From the NCBI GenBank assembly GCA_023457255.1, contig JAEWMB010000037.1, positions 1-64,000 on the forward strand: a DNA stretch of 64,000 nucleotides. The letters run 5' to 3'. Source of the stretch: Bacillota bacterium (GTDB lineage: Bacteria > Bacillota > Clostridia > Lachnospirales > Lachnospiraceae). Each line of letters opens with the position of its first letter. Position 1 is the stretch's first letter. The notes beneath the pieces were generated by a model. That model saw only the letters and a list, made by a program, of their open reading frames with translations. It made no database searches and was not told where the DNA came from. Positions 16,105-25,046 of the stretch are shown here, in pieces. Made by a program: the position numbers and the translations under genes.

Positions 16105-16527
16105 ATGAATAAGAATAAACATTTATCTATCGAAGAACGCTCTATTATTAAATCAATGCTTGACACTTCTGACTCTTTTAAAGCAATTGCTAGAACGTGA
16201 TACTACTACCATTTCCAAAGAAGTTCGTAATCACCTTGTTTTTCAGAAATCAGGGTATTGGGGACATTCATTTAATGATTGTTGCAATCGCCGCAATTGT
16301 TCTGTTCTCAATTTTTGAAAAGAAAATACATTGTTTACAGGGTGGAAGTTACTATTTCAAAAAAATGATAATTTCGCACTCATGGTATTCTATACCCAAA
16401 AATCAGATGAATTTACTTAATTCCTCTAATATCATAAAAATACCGAAGATAATGTCTTTTTATTTTAAAAAGTTTATCTCTGGTGGAATTTAATCTTGCA
16501 AGGTGAAATTTACTTTTTCAATTCACC
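16046..16527 (+). repeat. Four direct copies of a GGTGGAAKTTACTTTTKCAA motif around an IS30 remnant
   Basis: Related 20-22-bp direct repeats begin at 16046, 16340, 16482 and 16501 (for example GGGTGGAAGTTACTATTTCA). They bracket and follow the truncated transposase and probably come from the ends or decayed interior of the element. Confidence 0.5.
16105..16318 (+). pseudogene. Frameshifted, truncated IS30-family transposase
   Basis: Starts MNKNKHLSIEERSIIKSMLD followed by TSDSFKAIART, hits TGA at 16198, and continues one frame over as ERDTTTISKEVRNHLVFQKS, GYWGHSFNDCCNRRNCSV, stopping at 16316. This is the N-terminal helix-turn-helix of IS30 transposases (typical: LSIEERxxIxxxL...IARxLxRDxTTISKEV). 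The catalytic DDE domain is gone. Non-functional. Confidence 0.75.
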
Positions 16528-16534
16528 TTTTTTT
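16501..16534 (+). terminator. Intrinsic terminator beyond the IS30 remnant
   Basis: AGGTGAA (16501-16507) pairs with TTCACCT (16522-16528), followed by a run of T. From 16535 to 16948 I see no gene or remnant that I can support. Confidence 0.6.
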
Positions 16535-16948
16535 ATCCTTAAAAATTCTATACAGACATTTGCAAATCCTACGAACTTTTGTTCACTGTGTTCCAATTCA
16601 TTCAGCATTATATTTCCTAAGACGAGCTATGTGGTCCTACCTATGAAAAACCTTTTTCGCATTTCTCAAAGAATCCATTGCTATGACATCTTTATTTAAT
16701 CTGACACTAAAACCATTCAAGTGCACACTTGCATAAGTTCCCCTCACCTAATCTATCCAAGCTTGCATAATCAACCATGTACTCTAAATTCAGTTCACTC
16801 AAACAGGTTTTCAGTTCTCCACCTTAATCGCCTAGTCTTCTGAACGAAAAAAGGAGCAAGTATCTCTGCTTGATCCTAATCATTCTTCATGCAATCAATA
16901 GGATTTGAACTCAACCATTTTACTTTACAAAATCAGTAAAACTCTCCG

Positions 16949-17428
16949 TCATTTATGGTACGGTTCCCCACCCATAATCCGATATCCCCGATACACCTGC
17001 TCTAATAAAATCATTCTCATAACCTGATGCGGGAATGTCATCTTAGAAAAACTAAGCTTAAAATCTGCTCTATCTAAAACTTCACCATCTAACCCAAGCG
17101 ACCCGCCAATCACAAAAACCAGATGACTTTCCCCATTCACTCCAAGCTGCTGTATTTTGTCTGCTAACTCTTCGGAGGAAAGCATCTTTCCTTCAATAGC
17201 GAGTGCAATTACATAGGCACTGTCTTTGATATTTTTAAGTATCCTCTCTCCCTCTTTTTTCTTAATCTGGAGTTCCTCGGCAGGTGAAGCATTATCCGGT
17301 GTCTTTTCATCCGGCAGTTCGATAATCTCTAATTTGCAGTATCTGCTTAAGCGTTTTACATACTCTTCAACTGCCATCATCAAATACTTTTCTTTTATTT
17401 TTCCAACACATACTACTGTAATTTTCAT
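16949..17428 (-). CDS. rlmH: 23S rRNA (pseudouridine1915-N3)-methyltransferase RlmH
   Basis: 159-aa SPOUT-class methyltransferase that modifies pseudouridine 1915 in helix 69 of 23S rRNA using SAM, on assembled ribosomes. Start MKITVVCVGKIKEKYL and the SAM-binding knot regions HLVFVIGGSLGLDGEVL and FSKMTFPHQVMRMILLEQVYR are diagnostic, and the C-terminal EPYHK is intact. A longer frame exists upstream, but the family always starts at MKI. It lies 80 bases downstream of the ThrE genes on the same strand. Confidence 0.95.
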   Translation of the reverse strand: MKITVVCVGKIKEKYLMMAVEEYVKRLSRYCKLEIIELPDEKTPDNASPAEELQIKKKEGERILKNIKDSAYVIALAIEGKMLSSEELADKIQQLGVNGESHLVFVIGGSLGLDGEVLDRADFKLSFSKMTFPHQVMRMILLEQVYRGYRIMGGEPYHK

Positions 17429-17508
17429 ATTAGTAATTATGCCTTTCCATAGTCTATAAACTTTGAGCAGCATGTACCAAGCTCGTGTTACAAACACAAT
17501 GTATCATA

Positions 17509-18102
17509 TTACAAACCCAAATCATCCTTTTCCCTCTCCTTCATCTTCTTTCGTAATGCTTCCGCTCTGGCACGAAGTTCCTGTTCCATTCGTTTCTCCT
17601 CCTCCAAAGAGTGAACTATGCCATCTTCTAAACCATCATTTCCTTGAGGTAAATTATTTTCGGCTTCATTGCAAGCCTTGGATAAAGGTTTTTGAAAGAA
17701 TTTAAACAAAGTATCCATAATAAAGATACCAATTGCTATCATGCCGGCAATTTGGAGGGTTTGATAAAAATTATAGGAAGCGTTTACCCCATCTTCTAAA
17801 ATTAGGTAATAAACAATACGGTATGTTCCGACACCAGGAACCAATGGTAAAATGCCCGGAATTAAAAATACGGTTACCGGTGCTTTGAATTTCCTTGCGA
17901 AAGCATGGGAGATAAAAGCAATCACTAAAGTAGTAAGAAAAACGCTCATCGAAAGACCCAAACCTCTATTAAGGCAGATAAGATAAACAAGCCAATCTAC
18001 TGCTCCCACTACGGCTGAGTACACTAAAAATTTTCTTGGTACACCAAATGCCAAAGCAAGAGCAAGTACTGCGATAAAGGCACCTATAATCTGTACTATC
18101 AT
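17509..18102 (-). CDS. Threonine/serine exporter, C-terminal (ThrE_2) subunit
   Basis: 197 aa. Four or five membrane helices (1-155) with LIPGILPLVPGVGTYRIVY, the ThrE_2/DUF3815 signature, then a charged cytoplasmic tail of about 45 residues ending in Glu/Lys/Arg-rich helix. In Corynebacterium one ThrE protein contains both this part and the DUF1212 part; many Firmicutes split them in two genes, as here. The start codon overlaps the stop of the partner by 4 bases, indicating translational coupling. Probably forms one exporter with its partner. Confidence 0.85.
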   Translation of the reverse strand: MIVQIIGAFIAVLALALAFGVPRKFLVYSAVVGAVDWLVYLICLNRGLGLSMSVFLTTLVIAFISHAFARKFKAPVTVFLIPGILPLVPGVGTYRIVYYLILEDGVNASYNFYQTLQIAGMIAIGIFIMDTLFKFFQKPLSKACNEAENNLPQGNDGLEDGIVHSLEEEKRMEQELRARAEALRKKMKEREKDDLGL

Positions 18103-18872
18103 ACAATACCTCCTAAAATCACTTTAGCAAATGCAAGTCCGGCGCCGATTCCTACTGCAAGAGAAGCCGCTGTTACAAATGCTTCTACCAATCTTGCAGC
18201 ACCAGATACATAATCCCCCTGAAGAGTATCCCGAATCCCATTCGTTAAAGCTACCCCAGGCAATAGCGGCATGATAGCACCGGCTATAATCAGTTCCATC
18301 TCCGCATTCAGATGAAAAAGATTTACGATACAAGTCGAACTGATCGCCATGACGGAACAAACCATCATGTTGGTTACAAAGCGGTTTATTCGTAACCTTT
18401 TCGACATAATATTGCTAACCATAATAAAAATACCATTCCACATAGCAAGAAAACACTCTATGAAATTTGCCCCAAGTAAGATTGCAAATCCCGGAGCTGC
18501 AATAATCATACAAAGATAGGCGAGCCAATCCGGATAACGCACTACTTTGGTGAGCTCCTTCAACTTTTCGTTCGCGGTTTCAAGATCAATGTCCCCGCTG
18601 CATAATTTTCGTGAAATATCATTTGCATAATAGATGTTTCCCAAATCTGTTTGTCTCTCGGCAACTCTTCTTACCTGGCTGATTGCGTCAATTGTAGAAT
18701 CCGCTAATGTTACGATAATCCCTGTAGACACAACAAAGACATCGCAGCGTTCAAACCCCGATGTTTTTAATATTCGATAGATAGTATCCTCAACACGATA
18801 TGTTTCCGCACCGGAACGCAGCATAATTTCACCGGCCAATACCGCAGTATCCACCAATAATTTATAATTCAT
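18099..18872 (-). CDS. Threonine/serine exporter, N-terminal (ThrE/DUF1212) subunit
   Basis: 257 aa. The N-terminal cytoplasmic part (1-115) has the conserved AGEIMLRSGAETYRVEDTI and VSTGIIVTL phrases; five membrane segments follow, with MPLLPGVALTNGIRD. Members export threonine and serine. The downstream gene carries the other half of the transporter and overlaps by 4 bases. The ATG is preceded by GCGAGGATGTGA. Upstream is about 1 kb without genes. Confidence 0.88.
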   Translation of the reverse strand: MNYKLLVDTAVLAGEIMLRSGAETYRVEDTIYRILKTSGFERCDVFVVSTGIIVTLADSTIDAISQVRRVAERQTDLGNIYYANDISRKLCSGDIDLETANEKLKELTKVVRYPDWLAYLCMIIAAPGFAILLGANFIECFLAMWNGIFIMVSNIMSKRLRINRFVTNMMVCSVMAISSTCIVNLFHLNAEMELIIAGAIMPLLPGVALTNGIRDTLQGDYVSGAARLVEAFVTAASLAVGIGAGLAFAKVILGGIV

Positions 18873-19456
18873 TCACATCCTCGCCTTCTTTGGATGTCAA
18901 AGCAGAGACGCATTCTGCTTTGCTGCTTACTCCTAACCTCTAAATAAGTTCTTCACCGTAAGATACTATACACACTATATTAAGTTAATGTCAATATCTG
19001 CTTTGCATTTTGCTCTAGAAACAGGACTTTCCTCATTCAGGTTAAAATCTAGCATAATTATAATGTTAGCCGGTGTAAATAGCAAGAGAATAGGTTTTAT
19101 TGTCGCAAATAAGTCGTTTTTCCATATAATTACAGTACTTATTCAAAATATGAACAAACAATTACATAAATTGTTCACAAATTATTTTAAATTACTTCAT
19201 AGTTTCCTCATATTTATTGAATATAATAAACACATGAAAGTGAATCTTAAGTTTCACTCTCTCCTCCTCCCCCAATTATAATATATGAAAAAACCTTAGT
19301 TAACCGCTAAGGTTTTTTTCTGCTTCTTACCCATCGCAATATTTATAAAATCATATCCTAAGAATTCTTTATATTTCTAAGACATAGTTTATACTATTCA
19401 GATTTTTTTCATACTTAAAACACAAAATGAACACAAATCAATTTTATAATAGGAAC
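18873..19456. other. Gene-free AT-rich region upstream of the ThrE genes
   Basis: No supported gene. A plus-strand 97-codon frame at 18988-19281 lacks a ribosome-binding site and has no recognisable content. The region includes a terminator-like hairpin at 19292-19314 and many weak TATAAT-like sequences. Confidence 0.4.
19292..19319 (+). terminator. Terminator-like hairpin
   Basis: AACCTTAG (19292-19299) pairs with CTAAGGTT (19307-19314) and runs into seven T on the plus strand; A-rich DNA before it would let it work on the minus strand too. No gene precedes it closely on either strand, hinting at an unrecognised small transcript. Confidence 0.6.
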
Positions 19457-19670
19457 CAGATAGTGGTTAAACACTTTCTACTCCCACCCTATTATACGCA
19501 AGATGGTACATTGATTTGTACAACATTGTAGTGCTGTTATCAGCATTTCTATACTTCCTCCCCGGTTGTATAGGCCACTGATATCACGTAATCAGAACCT
19601 CCCTAGTTCTAATTATGTTCAGGCATTATAAAACAAAAGGCAAGCATCCCCTGCTTGCCTTTTGTTTTAT
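19445..19670 (+). ncRNA. Candidate structured non-coding RNA (unassigned)
   Basis: A TATAAT (19445-19450) without a good -35 is followed by about 170 nt with nested pairings: AGTGG (19462-19466) with CCACT (19574-19578), a GCTG-loop-CAGC hairpin near 19533-19544, and a CTGAT/ATCAG pairing near 19578-19594. It ends in a perfect 19-bp terminator hairpin. Size would suit 6S-like RNAs, but I could not match conserved 6S sequence and the opposite strand is also possible. Confidence 0.25.
19628..19670. terminator. Perfect 19-bp bidirectional terminator
   Basis: Arms 19628-19646 and 19652-19670 pair perfectly around a 5-nt loop; the core is GGCAAGCA-loop-TGCTTGCC, with A-rich and T-rich outer parts on both strands. 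A related core (GGCAAGC/GCTTGCC) recurs at 21595-21615 on the other side of the CNNM gene. Confidence 0.75.
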
Positions 19671-19838
19671 CCTCCAAAAAATAACTTTGTTAGCATATTT
19701 GAGATAAAAATAATGAATATTAGGTGGTAATATATTCAAATTTCTTTAATTATATCATAGGCACATGAAAAAACAGCATTCCATATTTATACATGGATAC
19801 CACACTGTTTTTCAAAATTGACTTTGTCTATAGTCTGA

Positions 19839-19870
19839 ACCAACGGCCTAGCCGTTGGTCTATTTTTATG
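19839..19870 (+). terminator. Terminator-like hairpin
   Basis: ACCAACGGC (19839-19847), 3-nt loop, GCCGTTGGT (19851-19859), then CTATTTTT on the plus strand. With the hairpins at 19292 and 19628 this is the third terminator-like structure in a gene-free kilobase. Confidence 0.6.
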
Positions 19871-19883
19871 TTGCACCATAAGA

Positions 19884-19920
19884 AAGGAGTCTCACAGCTT
19901 ATGTACTGTGAAACTCCTTA
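19884..19920 (-). terminator. Hairpin at the 3' end of the CNNM gene
   Basis: AAGGAGT-C-TCACAG (19884 on) pairs with CTGTGA-A-ACTCCTT across an 8-nt loop, immediately after the stop codon of the minus-strand gene. The tail is only moderately T-rich (TTCTTATGG). Confidence 0.55.
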
Positions 19921-19923
19921 AAC

Positions 19924-21390
19924 TCATGGATTGTCTGTCTTTTTCTTATCAAGGATCATATCCTCAACATTACCTAGAATCTTCTCATCTGTTGTATCAA
20001 TCGCATCCGCCATCGCCGCATCAAGCTTTTGTGATCCTTGATTATTATTATCAGATGCTTTTAACTCCTCCTCAGAAATCTTACGAACCCGAACAGAAGT
20101 AATCATTCGATTCTGTATTTCCATTAGTTCATATTCATATCCGCAATATTGAATGGTAGCCTTTTCATCGTCTCCTGGAATATGGTCTAGCAGCGATACT
20201 ATAAGCCCATTTAACGTATCGTAATTTTTTATATCCTCCTCTGCAAATGGAAGAGATAACATATCTTCTAAATCTTCTAAAGAAGCTTCACCGGACACCA
20301 AGTAGGAATCATCCTCTAATCTTGTGTAAAGCTCCTCCTCTTCATCATATTCATCCTGTATATCACCAACGATTTCCTCTAAGATGTCCTCCATGGCAAC
20401 AATACCGGCTGTCTGGCCGTATTCATCTATTGCAATTGCCATATGGATTTTCTTTGTCTGCATATCGTGGAACAATACATCGATACTTTGTGTATCTGGT
20501 ATAAAATATGGTTCTCTGGCCACCTTTGACAAGGGCTCTTTCCTAAGCCTTGGGTCCAGATAGTATAACATAACATCCTTTAAATGAAGCAAACCTACAA
20601 TATTATCAATATCCCCATCATACAACGGGAATCTGGAATAATTCTCATCTAACATAAAGCGAAGAGCCTCTTCCATAGAGAGTTCACAATTCACTGCAAT
20701 CATCTTCTTACGGTGAGTCATAATGTCTTTCGCAGCTTTTTCATTAAATTCTATGATATTGGATATCATTTCTGCTTCTTCTGCTTCAAGAACTCCCTGT
20801 TCGTGCCCCTCATTTACCATTGACATAATTTCTTCTTCTGTTACATTCTCTTCTAAGTCACAAGGACGAATGCCAAACAACCGAAGGATGCCATTCGTAT
20901 TTTTTTCTAAGAGCCAGATAAATGGTGCAAATAAATGAGAGCAGGTTAATATCATCCCCGCCATCTTAAAGGCACAGGAATCTGCATATTTAAGCGCCAG
21001 CTTTCGTGGTAATAACATACCAAATAACACAATAAGGTATGTGATTAATATCGTAACCACTACCATTGCTATCCCCGTTGTTATCGCCATCGCTTCCGGT
21101 AACGTACTTCTCTCTACGAGTTTCTCAATCACTCCATAAAGCTGAAAAGAGTACGTCATACCAATGAGTAAGCTCGCTAATGTTAGAAGAATCTCGATAA
21201 CATTTATGTATCGATGTGGGGTATCCAACAATTTAACTAAGCGTTTTGCCTTTTTATTACCTTCTTCTGCTCGCTTCCTGGCAAGGGCTTCATTTACATT
21301 TTCGATGGCTGCCTCAGCGGCTGATGCTATCGCATTTAATGCCACCAGTACAAGTATTAAGACAAGACCACGTATGGGATGTCCATCCAT
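19924..21390 (-). CDS. CNNM/CorC-HlyC family membrane protein
   Basis: 488 aa. An N-terminal DUF21/CNNM domain with about four membrane segments (1-185), a CBS pair (about 210-330, FNEKAAKDIMTHRKKMI and VGLLHLKDVM) and the CorC_HlyC domain (about 345-435, GEASLEDLEDMLSLPF), then an acidic disordered tail. Such proteins are annotated hemolysin-like but known members act in magnesium or cobalt efflux/homeostasis. Length and order are normal. It is a single gene flanked by hairpins on both sides. Confidence 0.88.
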   Translation of the reverse strand: MDGHPIRGLVLILVLVALNAIASAAEAAIENVNEALARKRAEEGNKKAKRLVKLLDTPHRYINVIEILLTLASLLIGMTYSFQLYGVIEKLVERSTLPEAMAITTGIAMVVVTILITYLIVLFGMLLPRKLALKYADSCAFKMAGMILTCSHLFAPFIWLLEKNTNGILRLFGIRPCDLEENVTEEEIMSMVNEGHEQGVLEAEEAEMISNIIEFNEKAAKDIMTHRKKMIAVNCELSMEEALRFMLDENYSRFPLYDGDIDNIVGLLHLKDVMLYYLDPRLRKEPLSKVAREPYFIPDTQSIDVLFHDMQTKKIHMAIAIDEYGQTAGIVAMEDILEEIVGDIQDEYDEEEELYTRLEDDSYLVSGEASLEDLEDMLSLPFAEEDIKNYDTLNGLIVSLLDHIPGDDEKATIQYCGYEYELMEIQNRMITSVRVRKISEEELKASDNNNQGSQKLDAAMADAIDTTDEKILGNVEDMILDKKKTDNP

Positions 21391-21814
21391 ATAATTTAAA
21401 ATCTCCTTTAATATAGTTTTCCGCAGTTTTTATTATACCATATTTTTTTGCGATGTAAAACATACTCATGAATGTTATGTAAAATATTACTAATACAAAT
21501 CACGTATTATTAAAATTCTATCTATGGGTTAATTACGAAAGCTTGTTACCCAAAGATCACTGAGCTGGGTAACAAAACTTTCAACTTAAAAACTGGCAAG
21601 CGTGTCCTGCTTGCCTTGTGTCATCTATCAAACTCAACCTATTTAGGCATCATTTCCTAAACCATATCACATCTGCAATCCTATGTGATACTGCCAATAT
21701 CAGTGTGAAAATTGTTTTATATTTTCACACTACTTATTTGCTCACCTTAAGAGCACGTTATTATGAGGCGCGGAAGTGAACTATCGTCACTGCCGCATTC
21801 ATAATAAATACGAC
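21391..21814. other. Intergenic region with four hairpins
   Basis: No gene. Inverted repeats: TTGTTACCC/GGGTAACAA (21544-21552 with 21567-21575), GGCAAGC/GCTTGCC (21595-21601 with 21609-21615), AGTGTGAAAAT/ATTTTCACACT (21702-21712 with 21721-21731) and a GCGG...CCGC dyad at 21769-21795. The last two lie downstream of mazF and may end the rex-alr operon. Confidence 0.5.
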
Positions 21815-22162
21815 CTATGTATCCAGGGCGAAGCTAATAAGTAAAGCTTTGTCAATACGCTTTAGGATATCTTGGTCCAAATGACACACTTTCTCTTTTA
21901 ATCTGGATTTATCAATGGTACGTACCTGTTCTAACAGGATTACGGAATCTTTGACAATTCCATATTTATCAGCATCGATTTCCACATGCGTTGGCAATTT
22001 TGCCTTATTCATCTTTGAAGTAATTGCTGCACAGATAACGGTCGGACTGTGCTTGTTGCCGGTATCATTTTGTATTATTAATACAGGACGTACACCACCC
22101 TGCTCACTTCCAATGACCGGTCTTAAATCCGCATAAAAAATATCGCCTCTTTTTATAATCAC
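21815..22162 (-). CDS. MazF/PemK-type endoribonuclease toxin
   Basis: 115 aa of the MazF/EndoA fold: KRGDIFYADLRPVIGSEQGG with the conserved GS-EQGG-RP loop, VLIIQND, and the catalytic-site strand VICAAITSKMNKAKLPTHV. Family members cut single-stranded RNA at short motifs. The start is taken as the GTG giving VIIKRGDIFY, after GGAGTG; a longer in-frame extension lacks family similarity. In Bacillus this gene follows alr and a MazE-type antitoxin; here only 132 bases separate it from alr, with no room for the roughly 80-codon antitoxin. Confidence 0.9.
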   Translation of the reverse strand: MIIKRGDIFYADLRPVIGSEQGGVRPVLIIQNDTGNKHSPTVICAAITSKMNKAKLPTHVEIDADKYGIVKDSVILLEQVRTIDKSRLKEKVCHLDQDILKRIDKALLISFALDT

Positions 22163-22294
22163 ATAACTCACACTCCATCTTATGGCTTTAGCTTTATTAT
22201 TACCACTTTTGACCATCGTATTCCATAAAACGTAACATTCTATGTAGATTGCGGTTATGTATTTCACATCTCCTAACAAAATATAGTTACTTTT

Positions 22295-23464
22295 TTAATG
22301 TCGGATCGATACGGGCTTTCCATTCTGATAATAAACTCTTGGAATTCTCTTTCCTACATTACAGACAAATTCATAGTTAAAGGAGCCAGCGAGGTCTGCA
22401 GGTTCTTCCACTGGTATAAAATTATCGCCATCCCTTCCGACTAACGTCACGATATCTCCTTGCTTCACATCAGATATGTCTGTAACATCTATCATAAACT
22501 GGTCCATACATATTCTACCCACAATTGGGGCAAATTCTCCATGAACCAAGACTCTGCCAGCATTTGACAGTTGTCTTGGAAAACCATCCCCATAACCCAC
22601 CGGTACTGTTGCGATCGTCATCGTTTTCTTCGTGACAAATGTACTTCCGTAACCGACTCCATGGCCTGGTTCCAGTTCCTTTACAAATGAGATATGTGTT
22701 TTAAGCTCCATCGCCGGTTCTAATCTAAGGTGATTCTTATCAACCTCTTCGGACGGATATAATCCATAGAGACTTATACCAAAACGTACCATACTAAGAT
22801 TCATTTCCGGAAGGTCGATTGTTCCAGCACTATTTGAAATGTGTTGTATTTGCAATTTAACTCCATGTGCTTCTAACTGACTGACAAAGGCTGTAAACAA
22901 TTCATATTGCTTTTTCGCCGAAGTTTTGTCTTTCCTATCTGCACATGCCATATGAGTAAAGATTCCTTCTAACATTAGATTAGAAAACTTCTTCATCTGC
23001 ACAATTTCAGCTATGCTTTCGGCTGTCGGCTGGTATCCTATTCTACTCATACCAGTGTCCAGCTTTATGTGAATTTTGGCAATCTTGCCAAGAGTTCTTG
23101 CAATTTCATCCATTTTCTTTGCAATCGACAGTTGAAAAACTGTCTGTGTCAAATCATATTGGACTACTTGAGTCAGAAGCTCCGGTGCCGTATAGCCTAA
23201 AATTAAGATAGGCTTTGTTATACCAGCGTCACGAAGTTCGGTTCCTTCTTCCACTATCGCTACCGCAAACGCTTCTACGATATCCTGAATAGCTCTAGCG
23301 ATTGGAACTGCTCCGTGGCCATAGCCGTCTGCTTTAATAACAGCTATAATCCCAGTTTCTTTCCTTATGTTCTTTCTTGCTTCCGTAATATTATGGATAA
23401 TATTATCCAACTTAATATTAGCGCTTACGCGCAAGTATTCTTGCTGATACGTTTCCTCAATCAT
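22295..23464 (-). CDS. alr: Alanine racemase
   Basis: 389-aa PLP-dependent racemase making D-alanine for peptidoglycan. The PLP lysine is Lys44 in AVIKADGYGHGA, the opposing catalytic base is Tyr272 in GHGVGYGSTF, and RFGISLYGLYPS and RICMDQFMIDVTD are typical. Full length. The start overlaps the end of nnrE-nnrD by 8 bases, so translation is coupled in the rex-acpS-nnr-alr-mazF operon, a classic Firmicute order. Confidence 0.96.
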   Translation of the reverse strand: MIEETYQQEYLRVSANIKLDNIIHNITEARKNIRKETGIIAVIKADGYGHGAVPIARAIQDIVEAFAVAIVEEGTELRDAGITKPILILGYTAPELLTQVVQYDLTQTVFQLSIAKKMDEIARTLGKIAKIHIKLDTGMSRIGYQPTAESIAEIVQMKKFSNLMLEGIFTHMACADRKDKTSAKKQYELFTAFVSQLEAHGVKLQIQHISNSAGTIDLPEMNLSMVRFGISLYGLYPSEEVDKNHLRLEPAMELKTHISFVKELEPGHGVGYGSTFVTKKTMTIATVPVGYGDGFPRQLSNAGRVLVHGEFAPIVGRICMDQFMIDVTDISDVKQGDIVTLVGRDGDNFIPVEEPADLAGSFNYEFVCNVGKRIPRVYYQNGKPVSIRH

Positions 23465-25004
23465 GATATCTTAAAACCTCCGGCAACGCTTCGATGATAT
23501 CTCCGGCTAACATAGAGTAAGTTGATTTTACTTTGGCGGCTTCTTCTCCTGCCAGCCCATGAAGATACACACCCAGTGTTGCTGCCTTTCCTGCCCCAAG
23601 TCCTTGTGCTACCAAACCGGCAATGATTCCCGTGAGTACATCTCCACTGCCGCCGGTTGCCATTCCATTGGTCCCCGATACATTGATATAGCGCAAGTCT
23701 TTTGAAGCAACGATAGTCCTGCTATCCTTTAACACATAAATCATTAAGTTATTATAAGTACAATAGCCGGCTATGTCAATTAAATTACTAGGAATTTTAT
23801 TAAGTGGATATAAAGTCAGCCTGGAAAGCTCCTTTAAATGAGGTGTCAAGACCGTGTTTTCTGGAAGTATCCCCTTTATATGGTAAATTCTTTGATACAA
23901 ACGTTCTGCTTCATCCGTTATCTGTGAGACTGCTGGTATCATTTCATCTAATAACTGAGCAAGTAAATTAATTCCATCCGCATCCACGATCAGAGGCACT
24001 TTCGCTTCTTTACATACCTTAAGCAGTAACTCCCCAGCTGCTGCCTCTGTCCCCAAACCCGGCCCAATAACAATAACAGTCGCAAATTCCAATGCTTTCT
24101 CAATCTGTTCTTCCCTATTTTCACTATCATAGGCTGCAAACAAAGCTTCCGGAAGCATTCCCTGAAGCACAGAGATAGCCTTCTGTGCAGTAAGGATTTT
24201 AACTAAACCCGCACCCATACGATATGCTGCCGCCGCACTAAAATATGCTGCACCAGCCATATTTTCTGCTCCTGCAATCACAAGTACCCTTCCATAACTT
24301 CCTTTGTTGGAATATGGCATTCGCATCGGCAGTTTACCCAAATCAGCAGCTTCATAGTAAGTATAGGCAAGACTGTCCGGTTTTTCCTGTGCAAATCCGA
24401 TATCTGTGACATGCACCTCCCCAGCATAAGCTGCTCCCGGGTAAAGTAAAAGTCCAAGTTTTTGTTCACCAAAAGTAATCGTTACGTTTGCTCTTACAGC
24501 ACAGCTAAGGACTTGCCCATGACTTGCGCTGACACCGGACGGTATATCAATCGAAACCACATAACAGCCGCTTTGATTGATATTTTGGATGGCTTTCGCA
24601 TATTCACCGCCCACCGGTTTGCTAAGTCCAATTCCAAAGATACCGTCAATTACTATATTATATTCTGATATCTCCCATTCGGTACGGATGGATAACCCTA
24701 AATTTTTCGCAATCTTCCACTGTTCTCTACATTCCTTTGTACACTTCTCCAGATTACCAAGGATTCCGATTGTTACCTGGTATCCCCATAAATGTAAAAT
24801 GCGAGCAGCCGCAATTCCATCACCGCCATTGTTGCCGGTTCCACAAACCGCAATAATCTTATCGGCCGGTTTCGCACGCTCTCTCACATGCTCTGCTATA
24901 TAAAGTGCTGCACGCTCCATGAGAACCATTGCAGGAATTCCAATCTGCTCCATTGTCTTTTTATCTAAATTTTTCATCTGCGCTGCATCAAGTGCATACC
25001 GCAT
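23457..25004 (-). CDS. nnr: Bifunctional NAD(P)HX epimerase/dehydratase
   Basis: 515-aa metabolite-repair enzyme. The N-terminal YjeF epimerase domain (1-210, CGTGNNGGDGIAAARIL) interconverts R- and S-NAD(P)HX; the C-terminal ribokinase-like domain (about 225-510) carries VIVIGPGLG and the ATP/ADP site NGMATGGSGDVLTG and dehydrates S-NAD(P)HX. Both parts look intact. It is 42 bases after acpS and overlaps alr by 8 bases. Confidence 0.94.
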   Translation of the reverse strand: MRYALDAAQMKNLDKKTMEQIGIPAMVLMERAALYIAEHVRERAKPADKIIAVCGTGNNGGDGIAAARILHLWGYQVTIGILGNLEKCTKECREQWKIAKNLGLSIRTEWEISEYNIVIDGIFGIGLSKPVGGEYAKAIQNINQSGCYVVSIDIPSGVSASHGQVLSCAVRANVTITFGEQKLGLLLYPGAAYAGEVHVTDIGFAQEKPDSLAYTYYEAADLGKLPMRMPYSNKGSYGRVLVIAGAENMAGAAYFSAAAAYRMGAGLVKILTAQKAISVLQGMLPEALFAAYDSENREEQIEKALEFATVIVIGPGLGTEAAAGELLLKVCKEAKVPLIVDADGINLLAQLLDEMIPAVSQITDEAERLYQRIYHIKGILPENTVLTPHLKELSRLTLYPLNKIPSNLIDIAGYCTYNNLMIYVLKDSRTIVASKDLRYINVSGTNGMATGGSGDVLTGIIAGLVAQGLGAGKAATLGVYLHGLAGEEAAKVKSTYSMLAGDIIEALPEVLRYHD

Positions 25005-25046
25005 AGCTAACCTCCATTCTGCGGCAACCTACACAATATTGCCTGC

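Noticed and set aside
18988..19281. 97-codon plus-strand frame upstream of the ThrE genes
   Set aside because: No ribosome-binding site, low-complexity composition and no recognisable motif.
19457..19627. Naming the structured region 6S RNA
   Set aside because: Size and terminator fit, but I could not identify the conserved central-bubble sequence or a good promoter.
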